A stretch of DNA of 64,000 nucleotides from Pseudalkalibacillus decolorationis (GTDB lineage: Bacteria > Bacillota > Bacilli > Bacillales > Fictibacillaceae): contig NZ_JANHJQ010000012.1 of NCBI RefSeq assembly GCF_024609785.1, positions 1-64,000 on the forward strand, read 5' to 3'. A program made the position numbers and the translations under genes. Shown in pieces: positions 1 through 8,485 of the stretch (positions within the stretch are counted from its first letter, which is position 1; every line of letters starts with the position of its first letter). The notes beneath the pieces are model-generated. The model ran no database searches. It saw nothing but the letters and a program-made list of their open reading frames with translations, and was not told the origin of the DNA.

Positions 1-57
1 AATATTAAAACTAATGGATTAAAAACGAGGTCATTATAGACAATTTTATTCAATAAA

Positions 58-102
58 AAAGACGACTTTAAATTCAAAAAGTGAATTTAAGTCGTCTTTT
101 TC
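58..102. terminator. Bidirectional rho-independent terminator
   Basis: A long stem with arms GACGACTTTAAATTC and GAATTTAAGTCGTC, loop AAAAAGT, has T runs on both strands. It sits 3' of the minus-strand gene that ends at 155 and would stop its transcript. Confidence 0.8.
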
Positions 103-154
103 AATACAGTAATCCATTTTACAGAAAATACGCTAGTTTTTCAGTGGCTTCGAT

Positions 155-610
155 TTAATGTTGGCGGGCTTTTCCTTTCTCACTCCATGTCATCTTTTTA
201 TTTCGAGTGAATGATTGGATTTGATCGACGTGCCTGAATCTTAAAGCTGACCAGTCTTCATCGATGGCTACCTGACGAACTGGCTCAAAGTCAACAGTTC
301 CAAGCGGTTCCCAGCCTATATCTCTTGTTATATCTGATTTGTAACGTTTCGATGATTTTTTAGGGTAGGCGAGCCAGACTATCGCTTCCACAGCTAACAA
401 CGGAACTACTTCTGAGACATAACGTTCAATGTCACCTTTATTAATAGCAAATATGAGAACAAAGTTGATTTTCGTTTCTTTATCCACTTCCTCCAACACG
501 GTAACTTCTTCAGCAAGTTCTTTCTTTAGAGGTTCAAATTCCTCAGGTGTATTCACAACCAAAACTTCATGTTGATTTTTAAAGTTCATCTTTTTTAAAA
601 GTGGATGCAT
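155..610 (-). CDS. Hypothetical protein, DUF3052-like
   Basis: A 151-aa soluble protein of unknown function with no signal peptide or membrane segment. The middle part (a hydrophobic strand ending IVWLAYPKK, then an SDITRDIGWEPLG segment and VAIDEDWSALRF) resembles DUF3052-type proteins, which is recalled from the family and not checked by search. I chose the ATG at 610 because AGGGAGG lies six bases upstream of it. An upstream in-frame ATG at 661 has no such site. It is a single-gene unit followed by a terminator. No catalytic motif is visible. Confidence 0.7.
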   Translation of the reverse strand: MHPLLKKMNFKNQHEVLVVNTPEEFEPLKKELAEEVTVLEEVDKETKINFVLIFAINKGDIERYVSEVVPLLAVEAIVWLAYPKKSSKRYKSDITRDIGWEPLGTVDFEPVRQVAIDEDWSALRFRHVDQIQSFTRNKKMTWSEKGKARQH

Positions 611-673
611 CGTTTTCCTCCCTGATCCATTTTCTATCATTAGAATACCCCATGTATACAAAAAAGCAACCTT

Positions 674-726
674 CTAGAATCTTCGCTCAAGGTCGCTTCG
701 ATTCTTCGACAAACACAAAAGCATTT
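674..726. repeat. Family A repeat fragment
   Basis: This piece matches the left-middle part of the family A repeat (AGGTCGCTTCGATTCTTC followed by ACAAACACAAA). Both ends of the element are missing, so it is a truncated copy. Confidence 0.6.
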
Positions 727-753
727 TATGGAAATATTTTTCAATTAGTACCT

Positions 754-781
754 TGCAATGTATAGTAGCTGGTGGTATATT
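754..781 (+). promoter_or_regulatory. Promoter of the padR operon
   Basis: TTGCAA (754-759), a 16-bp spacer and TATATT (776-781) with an upstream TG form an extended -10 promoter. It is flanked by the inverted repeat described separately, so it is probably repressed by the PadR product. Confidence 0.55.
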
Positions 782-805
782 ATATTTAGATCAGTACTAT
801 ACATT
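757..805. promoter_or_regulatory. Inverted repeat operator, probable PadR site
   Basis: AATGTATAGTA (757-767) and its exact reverse complement TACTATACATT (795-805) are separated by 27 bp and bracket the -10 element of the promoter. PadR repressors usually bind palindromes at their own promoter, so autoregulation is the simplest reading. A weaker half-like sequence, AATACTATAT, follows near 810. Confidence 0.55.
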
Positions 806-840
806 AAACAATACTATATGAAAAGTAGGTGTTGAATTCA

Positions 841-1170
841 ATGAACCCTCAGTTTAAGAAGGGTGTTCTAACATTGTGTGTCATGGTGATGGCTTCAAAA
901 AAGGACCGTTATGGTTATGAACTAGCAAACAGCATTTCAGAGAAGTTCGCCATCTCTGAGGGCACAGTCTATCCGGTTCTTCGGAGGCTCACGAAAGATG
1001 ATTATTTTACAACTTATCTAAAGGAATCTCAGGAAGGTCCACCGCGTAAGTATTACCGATTAACTGAGAGCGGAAAAGGGGAAATGCTCGAGTTGATCAA
1101 TGAGTGGAGAACATTTTCAGACGGTGTGGAGAGGATTATTAAGGAGGGGTTAACGGATGTTGAGAAGTGA
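841..1170 (+). CDS. PadR family transcriptional regulator
   Basis: A 109-aa winged-helix repressor of the PadR type, short form. The N-terminal part carries the typical stretch 'YGYELANSI', followed by the recognition helix 'SEGTVYPVLRRL' and the wing 'GPPRKYYRLTESG'. The start is ambiguous: GTG 829 and TTG 832 are in frame, but AGTAGGTG sits nine bases before ATG 841, which I prefer. It is the first gene of a tightly packed three-gene operon with a DUF1700 and a DUF4097 protein, an arrangement common in Firmicutes where the regulator senses envelope or drug stress. The effector here is unknown. Confidence 0.9.
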   Translation: MNPQFKKGVLTLCVMVMASKKDRYGYELANSISEKFAISEGTVYPVLRRLTKDDYFTTYLKESQEGPPRKYYRLTESGKGEMLELINEWRTFSDGVERIIKEGLTDVEK

Positions 1171-1711
1171 GTTTATGAATGAGCTTGAACGATTGCTTAA
1201 AGATCTTCCAGAAGCGGAACAACAGGAGATCCTTTTCGATTATAAAGAGCATTTTGAAATCGGCAAGCAAGATGGAAAATCTGAGGAAGAGGTTTCTGAT
1301 TCACTTGGGAGTCCAAGATCGATAGCTAACGAACTTAAGGCAGACTTTCATATCAATCAAGCTAAAGAGAATCAATCAGTCAATACTATTTCGAAGGCTG
1401 TCATTGCTACATTAAGCTTGGGATTCTTCAATCTTATCTTTGTCTTGGGGCCGTTTATAGGACTTGTAGGAGTAATGCTTGGTCTTTACACAGCTACGCT
1501 TGCTCTTGTGGCTTCACCTATCTTCATCCTAATCAAAATAATTGTATCAAGTGATCCTGGAATTCTAGAAGCACTGTTTGTCATGATGACCACGGGTGGG
1601 CTCGGTGTACTTTTATCTATAGGCATGATTTATGTGACGAAGGCTTTCTATTTTGTAATCGTAAAATATTTACAGTTTAATTTAAAGATTATTAGGGGGG
1701 ACAATTCGTGA
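1157..1711 (+). CDS. DUF1700 (HAAS domain) membrane protein
   Basis: A 184-aa protein. Residues 1-75 form the helical HAAS/DUF1700 domain, recognised by 'MNELERLLKDLPEAEQQEILFDYKEHF' type spacing of acidic and hydrophobic residues and by 'LGSPRSIANEL'. The rest has three or four hydrophobic helices (about 85-175). The ATG overlaps the end of padR by 14 bp and is preceded by AAGGAGGGG. Members of this family usually sit beside PadR regulators and DUF4097 proteins and are thought to work in the membrane with them. The exact role is not known. Confidence 0.88.
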   Translation: MLRSEFMNELERLLKDLPEAEQQEILFDYKEHFEIGKQDGKSEEEVSDSLGSPRSIANELKADFHINQAKENQSVNTISKAVIATLSLGFFNLIFVLGPFIGLVGVMLGLYTATLALVASPIFILIKIIVSSDPGILEALFVMMTTGGLGVLLSIGMIYVTKAFYFVIVKYLQFNLKIIRGDNS

Positions 1712-2475
1712 ATCTGAAAGAATTGAATTTGAAAAAAATTGTATTCACTGCACTTTCAATATTTGTTATTGGAGCAGTTGGTATGACTGTAATGGGCTTT
1801 CAATCATTTAATTCACCAGAAAAAAGTGAGGAGTATACTAAATCTGTTCCACTTAGTGGTGCAAAATCTGTGGAAGCCGAGATTGAATTGGGAGTAGCCG
1901 AACTAAGTGTAACTGGAGGAGCAGAGGAACTACTGAAAGGGTTCTTTCAATTCGATGACGATAGTGAAAAACCACAAATTGACTATGAAGTGGATGGAGA
2001 GAGAGGAGAACTTGAAGTTTCAAGCGAAGAAGATGATTCATTCTTTAACTTTGATATAGGGTTTAATTTTGGGAAATCCATAACTGAATGGGAATTAAAG
2101 CTTAATAATAAAGTCCCTCTTCACTTGAAAGTTGCGACAGGTGTTGGAGATAGTAAATTGAATCTAAGTGATTTAAACCTTACAGGATTACAGATTGATT
2201 CAGGTGTTGGGGATTCTGTAATCGACCTGAGTGGAGATTGGAAAAAAAGTTTCAATGTTAGGATCGATGGAGGAGTCGGAGATACAAAGTTAATTATCCC
2301 TAAAGATGCTGGTGTTCGAATTAAAGTAGATAATGGTGTCGGAGAGATGACAATGCAGGGATTAACGATCGATGGAGATTACTATATGAATGAAGCGTAT
2401 GAAAAATCAGATGTAAAGATAGAAATTGATCTGAGCGTTGGTGTTGGAGACGTTGAAGTAATAACAGGAGTGTAA
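1708..2475 (+). CDS. DUF4097 beta-repeat membrane-anchored protein
   Basis: A 255-aa protein with an N-terminal membrane segment (about residues 12-30) and an extracytoplasmic part built of short beta-strand repeats. The glycine turn recurs five times as GVGDS, GVGDS, GVGDT, GVGEM and GVGDV at spacings of about 20-25 residues, the hallmark of the DUF4097/toast-rack fold. The GTG start overlaps the upstream stop by four bases and is preceded by AGGGGGGA, so the two are translationally coupled. It is the last gene of the padR operon. It is probably a surface or periplasm-side scaffold, and the function is inferred only from the fold. Confidence 0.85.
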   Translation: MNLKELNLKKIVFTALSIFVIGAVGMTVMGFQSFNSPEKSEEYTKSVPLSGAKSVEAEIELGVAELSVTGGAEELLKGFFQFDDDSEKPQIDYEVDGERGELEVSSEEDDSFFNFDIGFNFGKSITEWELKLNNKVPLHLKVATGVGDSKLNLSDLNLTGLQIDSGVGDSVIDLSGDWKKSFNVRIDGGVGDTKLIIPKDAGVRIKVDNGVGEMTMQGLTIDGDYYMNEAYEKSDVKIEIDLSVGVGDVEVITGV

Positions 2476-2496
2476 AAAGTAATTGAATTTTACACG

Positions 2497-2536
2497 AAAA
2501 ACCTGACTGGATAATTTCCCCAGTTCAGGTTTTTTA
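2497..2536. terminator. Terminator between convergent genes
   Basis: The stem AAACCTGACTGG pairs with CCCAGTTCAGGTTT, with one bulge, and is followed by TTTTTT. It ends the padR operon and lies directly 3' of the small minus-strand gene that stops at 2547. Confidence 0.8.
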
Positions 2537-2546
2537 AGTTAACAAT

Positions 2547-2720
2547 TTACCCTTGTACGCTTCTATTTTCCTCGTTTTTATCATTATAGTTCGTTTCCAT
2601 CAATTGCTGCTCTTGTTCTTCTTTAACCCCAGGGTGAATCGTTCGTTCATCCACCTCTCGGATTGTTGGATGTTCGATTTCAACTGTTTTTCGTTTCGGT
2701 TGATTTTTCATTTTTTTCAT
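2547..2720 (-). CDS. Small hypothetical protein (57 aa)
   Basis: A 57-aa open frame begins MKKMKNQPKRKTVEIEHP and ends KNEENRSVQG. It is preceded by an ideal ribosome binding site, AAGGAGGT, immediately upstream of the ATG. The product is very hydrophilic, basic at the N-terminus and acidic and Gln/Asn rich at the C-terminus, with no membrane segment. It converges on the padR operon and shares its terminator. I do not recognise a family. Small charged proteins of this kind are common in bacilli, some of them in spores, but nothing here proves that. Confidence 0.6.
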   Translation of the reverse strand: MKKMKNQPKRKTVEIEHPTIREVDERTIHPGVKEEQEQQLMETNYNDKNEENRSVQG

Positions 2721-2871
2721 ACCTCCTTATCCCTAGCTTCTCCAATTCGAACGTTCCCATCGATCTAAAAAATGGTACTTACTGTCGGACAATATTTACC
2801 TGTTATAAGGATTCAGTTCTTGCAAAAAAATATAATAAAAACTTGGAACGTAAAGGGAAATGGAGAAAAAG

Positions 2872-3735
2872 ATGAAACACAAAATGATAATCAGTTCTTT
2901 GAGCTTGGTTCTTACATTCAGCTCCTATCAGACGACGATGGCACAATCAAAGGTAGATAAACTTCCTACAATTTTGGATGGAAGTAGTCATTTCCCATAT
3001 GACATTGAATTAAAACCATGGAATGAAACAAATAAGATTATTCCTACGGGGGAGATTTTTGAAGTGATTGATCGGAAAACGGGGTTGATTTTTCAAGTCC
3101 AACGAAGGGCGGGTTCACAACATGCAGATGTCCAACCGTTAACCGAAACGGATACAGCAATTATGAAGGCTATTTATAATGGGAAATGGAGCTGGAAAAG
3201 AAGAGCCATTTACATCAAAAAGGGTAAGCATATGATTGCCGCTTCTATGCACGGCATGCCACACGGGGCTGGTGCGTTATCAAACAATTTTCCTGGCCAT
3301 TTTTGCATCCATTTACCTGGAAGTACAGTTCATACGACAGATAAGGAAGACCCTACTCACCAATTAATGATTTTGAAAGCTGCTGGTAAGCTGGACGATT
3401 ATTTAAATAATGCTACAAGTGAGGAAATGGCTGAAGTATTCACTCATGCAGTGAATCAGGAGGACTTCACCATTTTAAGAAAAACGATTATTGAGGATAT
3501 AAACAAAAAGAAGCTTGATCGGTTGGTTCTCATTGATCCCGTGAAAGTTCAACAAGAGCATGAACCGACGTCGATCCTTAAAGTTGAATTTCCGGTTAAG
3601 GTACACTACATGACAGGGAGTGGCCAAGAGAGAAAAAAAACCAACGTAACGGTTTACCGAGACAGTATAACCGCACGTTGGTATATCGATATAAACGAAC
3701 TATTCCATAAATTAGGGATGAATGACAAAGCTTAA
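2872..3735 (+). CDS. Secreted hypothetical protein with HG/HFCIH motifs
   Basis: A 287-aa protein with an N-terminal signal peptide that probably ends near 'TTMAQS'. The centre holds the conserved-looking motifs 'ASMHGMPHGAGAL' and 'PGHFCIHLPGSTVH', followed by 'DPTHQLMILKAAG'. A histidine-glycine motif followed by a His-x-Cys-x-His stretch recalls, but does not equal, the HG...SHGCIR active site of L,D-transpeptidases, so a wall-acting enzyme is only a guess. ATG 2872 has GGAG six bases upstream. The in-frame ATG at 2860 is an alternative. The 3' end overlaps the convergent gene by 24 bp. Confidence 0.7.
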   Translation: MKHKMIISSLSLVLTFSSYQTTMAQSKVDKLPTILDGSSHFPYDIELKPWNETNKIIPTGEIFEVIDRKTGLIFQVQRRAGSQHADVQPLTETDTAIMKAIYNGKWSWKRRAIYIKKGKHMIAASMHGMPHGAGALSNNFPGHFCIHLPGSTVHTTDKEDPTHQLMILKAAGKLDDYLNNATSEEMAEVFTHAVNQEDFTILRKTIIEDINKKKLDRLVLIDPVKVQQEHEPTSILKVEFPVKVHYMTGSGQERKKTNVTVYRDSITARWYIDINELFHKLGMNDKA

Positions 3736-3999
3736 TGCAACAAAGCCAAATGTAAAAAGAAAAGCAGCAAGAATCGAAGTGATTAACGTAAACCCCCACC
3801 ACGGAATCATACTGAGAACATCCTCTTCAACGTTAAGAGTAATCGAGGCTAGATGGTCACGAAAATTACGGTCATCTGCCTCTTTTCTAAGATGTGCTTT
3901 TTCCTTTTCAACGAACCGAAACATGAAACCGGGACTTGCAGCTATTAATAAACCGATCAACCAAAATCCAATAGGAATAACCCAGCCAATACCAACCAT
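3712..3999 (-). CDS. Small membrane protein, two TM segments
   Basis: A 95-aa protein with hydrophobic helices at about residues 4-24 and 68-92, separated by a charged segment with 'FRFVEKEKAHLRKEADD'. AGAGGTGA lies seven bases before the ATG. It is convergent with and slightly overlaps the secreted protein gene. No function is recognised. The family may be one of the small uncharacterised membrane proteins of bacilli. Confidence 0.65.
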   Translation of the reverse strand: MVGIGWVIPIGFWLIGLLIAASPGFMFRFVEKEKAHLRKEADDRNFRDHLASITLNVEEDVLSMIPWWGFTLITSILAAFLFTFGFVALSFVIHP

Positions 4000-4076
4000 A
4001 CACAGTCACCTCTAATAACAATATAGTTATCATTAGTATGTACGGTTTGAAAGGATTCATGAAAAAAGAATCTAAC

Positions 4077-5579
4077 TCAAAGAACAGGTGAAAACAGACG
4101 GGCAAAGGATTCTTTTGTCCTTAGTAAAAGGTTCCGTTTAAAGTGTGTTTCTTTGTTGATTTCAATGCTATCCTCAATATCCTCAAGGTAATGGTTAGCT
4201 AACGATTCAATCGTGGCGGTTTGGAACATGAATAAATTGACCTCGAAGTTAAGGTGGAAGCTTCGTAAGTCTACATTAGCAGTACCAAGCGTTGCAAATG
4301 ATCCATCAATAATAATTGTCTTTTGGTGATGGAATCCTTTTTGGTATAAATAGACCTTTACACCGTATCGTAACAACTCACTGAAGTAGGATCGAGTGGC
4401 GTATTGAGTAAGAAATCCATCGTTTGTTTCAGGGACGATAAGCCGAACATCAATTCCTTTTACAGCTGCAATTAATAAGGCAGTACGAATTTCCTTACTG
4501 GGAATAAAATAGGGTGTTACAATCCAAATCGATTTCTTTGCTGTAGTGATCATGCTGTAATAGAGATAACTCATGACACCTTGAGAAGTATCCGGGCCAC
4601 TTGGAACGACCTGAACTCCACCATCTTCTTCGGCAGGCTGTACACTTAAATAGCGTTCGTTAAATAACGATTGTTCACTGACATAGTTCCAGTCGAGAAG
4701 GAAGATGCGATGAAGGTCCCGCAACGCTTCCCCTTTTACAATCATATGGGTATCACGCCAAAATCCAAAATATGGATTGCGTCCTAAATATTCATCACCT
4801 ACATTCAATCCACCCGTGAATCCAATCCTTCCATCAATAACGACAATTTTTCTGTGATTACGAAAGTTTAATTTCTGATTAAAGAATCCTTTTTGGATTG
4901 GTAAAAAGCTATACACTTCAACACCGGACTTCTTCATTTGCATAATTGCCTTGTCCGATAATTTCAGACTACCGATTCCATCAAAAATAAACCGAACCTC
5001 CACACCATTTTCTGCTTTTTCACTAAGAACCGAAATAAGCTCATTACCAATCGTGTCAGCACGGAAGATATAGTACTCCATATGAATAAAGTCTTCTGCT
5101 GTTTTCAACTCATCGATCAGTCTGCGAAACTTCTCATCGCCATTTTTTAAGATCTCCGTACTAGAAAAGAAGCTGATCGTTTGACCACTGAAAGAGGTAA
5201 TCATTTGTGAAAATTCTTGTTGGGATTCATTAAGAAGATTCCATTTTTCAGATGGACTGTTCGTATGGTGCATTCTCTCTATCTGCTCACTATCATGCGA
5301 GCGTTTTTGTTCAAATAAATGCCCTTTAACTTCTAATTGACCAGAATAAATAAAGAAGATATAACCGATGACTGGTAAAAATAATATTGCATATATCCAC
5401 AATAATGTCTTGTATGGAGACCGATTTTCAAGCATAAGTACATAACAAATTGAGAACACAATACCTATATAGATTGCTGCAGCCGCTAGTTTAATGTAGA
5501 GTTGAAGTCCTGTAAAAAAAACAATTGCAAAACATAAAATGATAATAATACATAGCAAAAATTGCCGTGTCCGTTTCAT
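4077..5579 (-). CDS. cls: Cardiolipin synthase
   Basis: A 500-aa membrane phospholipase D-type enzyme that condenses two phosphatidylglycerol molecules into cardiolipin and glycerol. Two or three hydrophobic helices lie in residues 5-80. Both HxK(x)4D catalytic motifs are intact: His242, Lys244, Asp249 and His418, Lys420, Asp425, each followed by the usual 'GGLNVGDEYLGR' and 'GTANVDLRSF' segments. The length matches the family. AGGAGG lies eight bases before the ATG. The gene stands alone on its strand. Confidence 0.95.
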   Translation of the reverse strand: MKRTRQFLLCIIIILCFAIVFFTGLQLYIKLAAAAIYIGIVFSICYVLMLENRSPYKTLLWIYAILFLPVIGYIFFIYSGQLEVKGHLFEQKRSHDSEQIERMHHTNSPSEKWNLLNESQQEFSQMITSFSGQTISFFSSTEILKNGDEKFRRLIDELKTAEDFIHMEYYIFRADTIGNELISVLSEKAENGVEVRFIFDGIGSLKLSDKAIMQMKKSGVEVYSFLPIQKGFFNQKLNFRNHRKIVVIDGRIGFTGGLNVGDEYLGRNPYFGFWRDTHMIVKGEALRDLHRIFLLDWNYVSEQSLFNERYLSVQPAEEDGGVQVVPSGPDTSQGVMSYLYYSMITTAKKSIWIVTPYFIPSKEIRTALLIAAVKGIDVRLIVPETNDGFLTQYATRSYFSELLRYGVKVYLYQKGFHHQKTIIIDGSFATLGTANVDLRSFHLNFEVNLFMFQTATIESLANHYLEDIEDSIEINKETHFKRNLLLRTKESFARLFSPVL

Positions 5580-5796
5580 TGAATTTCCTCCTGAAATCGT
5601 TGGTTGCTATACCTATAATACCTTTTTTGTGCAAGTAGAACGAACTTAACGGTTCATCGATCATTCTTTAGGTGATAGTCAATATTCAATTGTTAAAAGT
5701 TAGTCAAGAATGTAGAAGGGATATTATAAGGTTTATGGTACGGTATAGGGTAAGGAAAAAGAAGCAGTTAAAATAACATCAGGTGGTGGATAGTAA

Positions 5797-6795
5797 ATGA
5801 AAATGAAGTGGATGGCTGCCTTAGTTATGGTCATGCTACTATTTGTAAGTGCATGTGGTAATAATGAGAAAGACAACCAACAAGATGAGTCTTCACAAAA
5901 GAACAATACTGAAAAAGAATCTCCAGAGCAAAGTGAACTGGGACCGAGGTTTTCGGTGGACAAGTCTGGTTATTATAAAAAGATTAATGAAATTCAGGTT
6001 GACCATGTCCACGGTCTCGGATATGCCGGAAACAATAACACGGTTTTCATTGCTTCTCATCATGGCCTAATTACGGTAAAAGATGGAAAATGGTATCGAC
6101 CTAAAGGTAATCAGCATGATTTTATGGGCTTTTCCGCGACGGAGAAGGGCTTCTATTCAAGCGGACATCCTGGGGAAGGATCCACACTTCCAAATCCGAT
6201 TGGCCTCGTTAGTTCCACAAATGGAGGAGAAAACCTCAAGAAATTAGGATTCACAGGCCAATCTGATTTTCACTATTTAACTGTGGGATATAATAGTAGT
6301 GCGATTTATTTAGTTAACCAGCATCCGAATGATCAGTTAGGTACAGGAATGTATTATAGCTTAAATGATGGTGGAAGTTGGGAGCAGAGTGAAATGAAAG
6401 GCATACCATCTGATGCGGCATACCTTTTTGCTCATCCGACTGACGAAAATAAAATTGGGCTGACTTCCTCTGATGGTGTTTATGTGTCAACCAATAACGG
6501 TGATACTTTTGAACGAGCGACAAAAAGTACTGTCGTTACGGCTGCCCATTTTACTGAAGAATCATTGTTATATACGACAGCTGAGGGCAAGCTTTTTGAG
6601 CAATCCTTTAAGGATAAAAGTAACCTGAAAGATTGGAATTCACCTGAACTGGGGCAGGAAGAGGCGATTATGTATCTTGCTCAGAATCCTCAACAAAATG
6701 AGGAGGTTACCTTTATTACTTCGAAAAATAATGTATTTCAGACAACAGATGGTGGGAAAACGTGGGTACAATTAATGGATAATGGAACGATATAA
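5797..6795 (+). CDS. BNR-repeat lipoprotein (F510_1955-type glycosylhydrolase-like)
   Basis: A 332-aa lipoprotein with a signal peptide ending in the lipobox 'FVSAC' (Cys20), then a low-complexity Asn/Gln/Glu linker. The rest is a beta-propeller with BNR/Asp-box turns such as 'STNGGENLK', 'SLNDGGSWEQ', 'STNNGDTFE' and 'TTDGGKTWVQ'. The segment 'VDHVHGLGYAG' is typical of the F510_1955 family annotated as glycosylhydrolase-like, for which no activity is established as far as I know. In-frame ATGs at 5797 and 5803 are both possible. Confidence 0.8.
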   Translation: MKMKWMAALVMVMLLFVSACGNNEKDNQQDESSQKNNTEKESPEQSELGPRFSVDKSGYYKKINEIQVDHVHGLGYAGNNNTVFIASHHGLITVKDGKWYRPKGNQHDFMGFSATEKGFYSSGHPGEGSTLPNPIGLVSSTNGGENLKKLGFTGQSDFHYLTVGYNSSAIYLVNQHPNDQLGTGMYYSLNDGGSWEQSEMKGIPSDAAYLFAHPTDENKIGLTSSDGVYVSTNNGDTFERATKSTVVTAAHFTEESLLYTTAEGKLFEQSFKDKSNLKDWNSPELGQEEAIMYLAQNPQQNEEVTFITSKNNVFQTTDGGKTWVQLMDNGTI

Positions 6796-6930
6796 CTTTC
6801 ATTGGAATAACATTAAACGAAATCCACTTTGCCGTTGACATATCTCTAAGTTTCACTGCAACCCATGATTTATAGGGGCAAACTCCCTCTGCATGGCAAC
6901 TTTTTTGATAAAGAACACGATATAACGAAT

Positions 6931-6967
6931 AAAAAGGCTGATCCGCTATTTGCGAATCAGCCTCTTT
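6931..6967. terminator. Terminator hairpin
   Basis: AGGCTGATCCGC and GCGAATCAGCCT pair across a short loop with A and T runs outside. It lies 3' of the BNR lipoprotein gene. The remainder of 6796-7095 holds no gene that I can support, only this hairpin and a family A copy. Confidence 0.65.
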
Positions 6968-6983
6968 AGCCATTACATTTGTA

Positions 6984-7050
6984 CAATGTCTAGCTCAGCG
7001 CCTAACCCTTTGGATCACTTCTTGGCTAACCCGGGCGCTCGCTTTTCGGC
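6984..7050. repeat. Family A repeat, short variant
   Basis: The ends match family A (TGTCTAGCTCAGCGCC and GGGCGCTCGCTTTTCGG). The centre is the short 'AACCCTTTGGATCAC...GGCTAACC' variant also found at 10651-10727 and 27588-27746. Confidence 0.75.
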
Positions 7051-7095
7051 CTGCTCCAGTGCTGTGCTTATCATACCTAAACAGAGGGCTTAGGC

Positions 7096-7527
7096 TTAAG
7101 CTCTTTCAGCTTCCTTTTTCTCCCAAATAAGGCTTGCACAATATTTAATAATGTCTCTGCGACGAATGATTCCAATAAAGTGTCCGTTATCATCAGTTAT
7201 TGGAATGAAATTTTGGTCTGTGGCTAAAGGTATTAAATCTTCCATATTTGCATTAATTGTTATCGGAATATTTTTCACTCTTTGAGGGACATCTTTTAAT
7301 CTGATTTTTTGGACTTCATCATATTCTTCTTCAGCTTCAAGATCTTCTTTTAATTTCCACAATAGGTCACCCTCGGTTAAGGTACCAGTGTATTTCCCTT
7401 CATTATCAACAAGGGGTACTGACGTATACTTATGAAAAGACATTTTTTCAAGCGCTTGACGTATAGTGGATTCAGGGTTCAAAAACTTCACTTCACTTTT
7501 CGGTAGTAAGTAAAAGCTAATATTCAT
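7096..7527 (-). CDS. CBS domain protein
   Basis: A 143-aa protein made of a pair of CBS motifs ('PESTIRQALEKMSFHKYTSVPLVDNEGKYTGTLTEGDLL' spread and 'NFIPITDDNGHFIGIIRRRDI'). Paired CBS domains bind adenosine nucleotides and act as energy or ion-strength sensors. There is no attached enzyme or transporter domain, so the partner is unknown. I use the ATG at 7527 because GGAAGAG lies just upstream of it, inside the longer open frame that begins at 7551. It is a single-gene unit. Confidence 0.85.
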   Translation of the reverse strand: MNISFYLLPKSEVKFLNPESTIRQALEKMSFHKYTSVPLVDNEGKYTGTLTEGDLLWKLKEDLEAEEEYDEVQKIRLKDVPQRVKNIPITINANMEDLIPLATDQNFIPITDDNGHFIGIIRRRDIIKYCASLIWEKKEAERA

Positions 7528-7671
7528 CTGAACTCTTCCTTTCAAAAACAATAATTCCTGTTAGCCAGTCACTTTTTGAACAACCTCTTCTAGTATAGTA
7601 TAAATTGAATGATTTTCATAACCGTAACTGTATGAATGTCGTTAACATATATAGATGCGTCTATTCTTTTC

Positions 7672-7834
7672 TTACACGTTAAGAAAGTATAAAAGTTTGC
7701 GGCATGGATGTAATGTCTAGCTTCAGCGCCTAGGTGCTCGAGGTCGCTTCGATTCTTCCACAAACACAAAAAGCGTGTTATGTTACAGAATCTCCAGCGC
7801 TTGTCGCACCTGGTCAAGGCGCTTCCGCTTTTCT
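7672..7834. repeat. Family A repeat with leader
   Basis: A full family A copy, preceded by the leader CGTTAAGAAAGTATAAAAG shared with other copies. Its last 20 bases lie inside the MOSC gene and encode that protein's final residues and stop codon. Confidence 0.85.
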
Positions 7835-8485
7835 TATTTTCTCAAGTCGTTTTATAATCCCTTTCCGCCAGCTGCTTGCAAGCGGTTTCAATTGGATGAG
7901 GCGTTCAAGTGCTGTTTCATTATCAGGGTCATGATATACAATATGATTCATAGTAGAAATTGAGAATTTTGAAGGATGCTCATAGGTTTTTATAAGCGGA
8001 TCACCTGGCGTTACCCAGCCCTCTTTTTCAACACGTAAATAAAAGCCAGAATACCCTGTATCCTGTACATACTGAGCTAGCTTTGGTTCATTCCATTTAA
8101 TTCCGAGCTTAAAGCAAGGTCTCCTAGGCTGTGAAACTTCAACGATTGCTTCGCCTAATTGAAATCGATCACCAATATAAATGTCCGTTTCCGTTATTCC
8201 CTCGAGAGTTAGGTTTTCACCGAATGCACCGTCCATCATTTGCTGTTGTAGTATAGATTCCCAATAAGGATAATGCTCAGATGAGTACACACAAATCGCT
8301 TTATCAGGTCCTCCGTGGTTTTTAAGGTCAGCTTGTTCGTCTCCATCAAAATTGACCTTTGACAGATAGACTTTTTCCGAAACGTTATATTTATAAATGC
8401 CTGACTTAACAGGATTGCGTGTTTCCCCGATTATTTTTGGTTTGCCAACAAGTATAGAACGTACTTTAATGGATTGTGCCGTCAT
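7814..8485 (-). CDS. MOSC domain protein (YiiM family)
   Basis: A 223-aa cytosolic protein with a MOSC domain ('KNHGGPDKAICVYSSEHYPYW', 'GAFGENLTLEG') and the family cysteine in 'QPRRPCFKLG' (Cys124), followed by the C-terminal helical 3-alpha region. MOSC proteins handle sulfur or molybdenum cofactor chemistry, and YiiM proteins detoxify N-hydroxylated bases. That role is by homology. The ATG at 8485 has GGAGAGGAG upstream. The longer frame to 8629 lacks support. The last residues RKAEAP and the stop are supplied by the family A repeat. Confidence 0.88.
   Translation of the reverse strand: MTAQSIKVRSILVGKPKIIGETRNPVKSGIYKYNVSEKVYLSKVNFDGDEQADLKNHGGPDKAICVYSSEHYPYWESILQQQMMDGAFGENLTLEGITETDIYIGDRFQLGEAIVEVSQPRRPCFKLGIKWNEPKLAQYVQDTGYSGFYLRVEKEGWVTPGDPLIKTYEHPSKFSISTMNHIVYHDPDNETALERLIQLKPLASSWRKGIIKRLEKIRKAEAP

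Noticed and set aside
6716-6973. 85-codon minus-strand frame behind the BNR lipoprotein
   Set aside because: It starts inside a terminator hairpin, has no ribosome site and overlaps the end of the lipoprotein gene.
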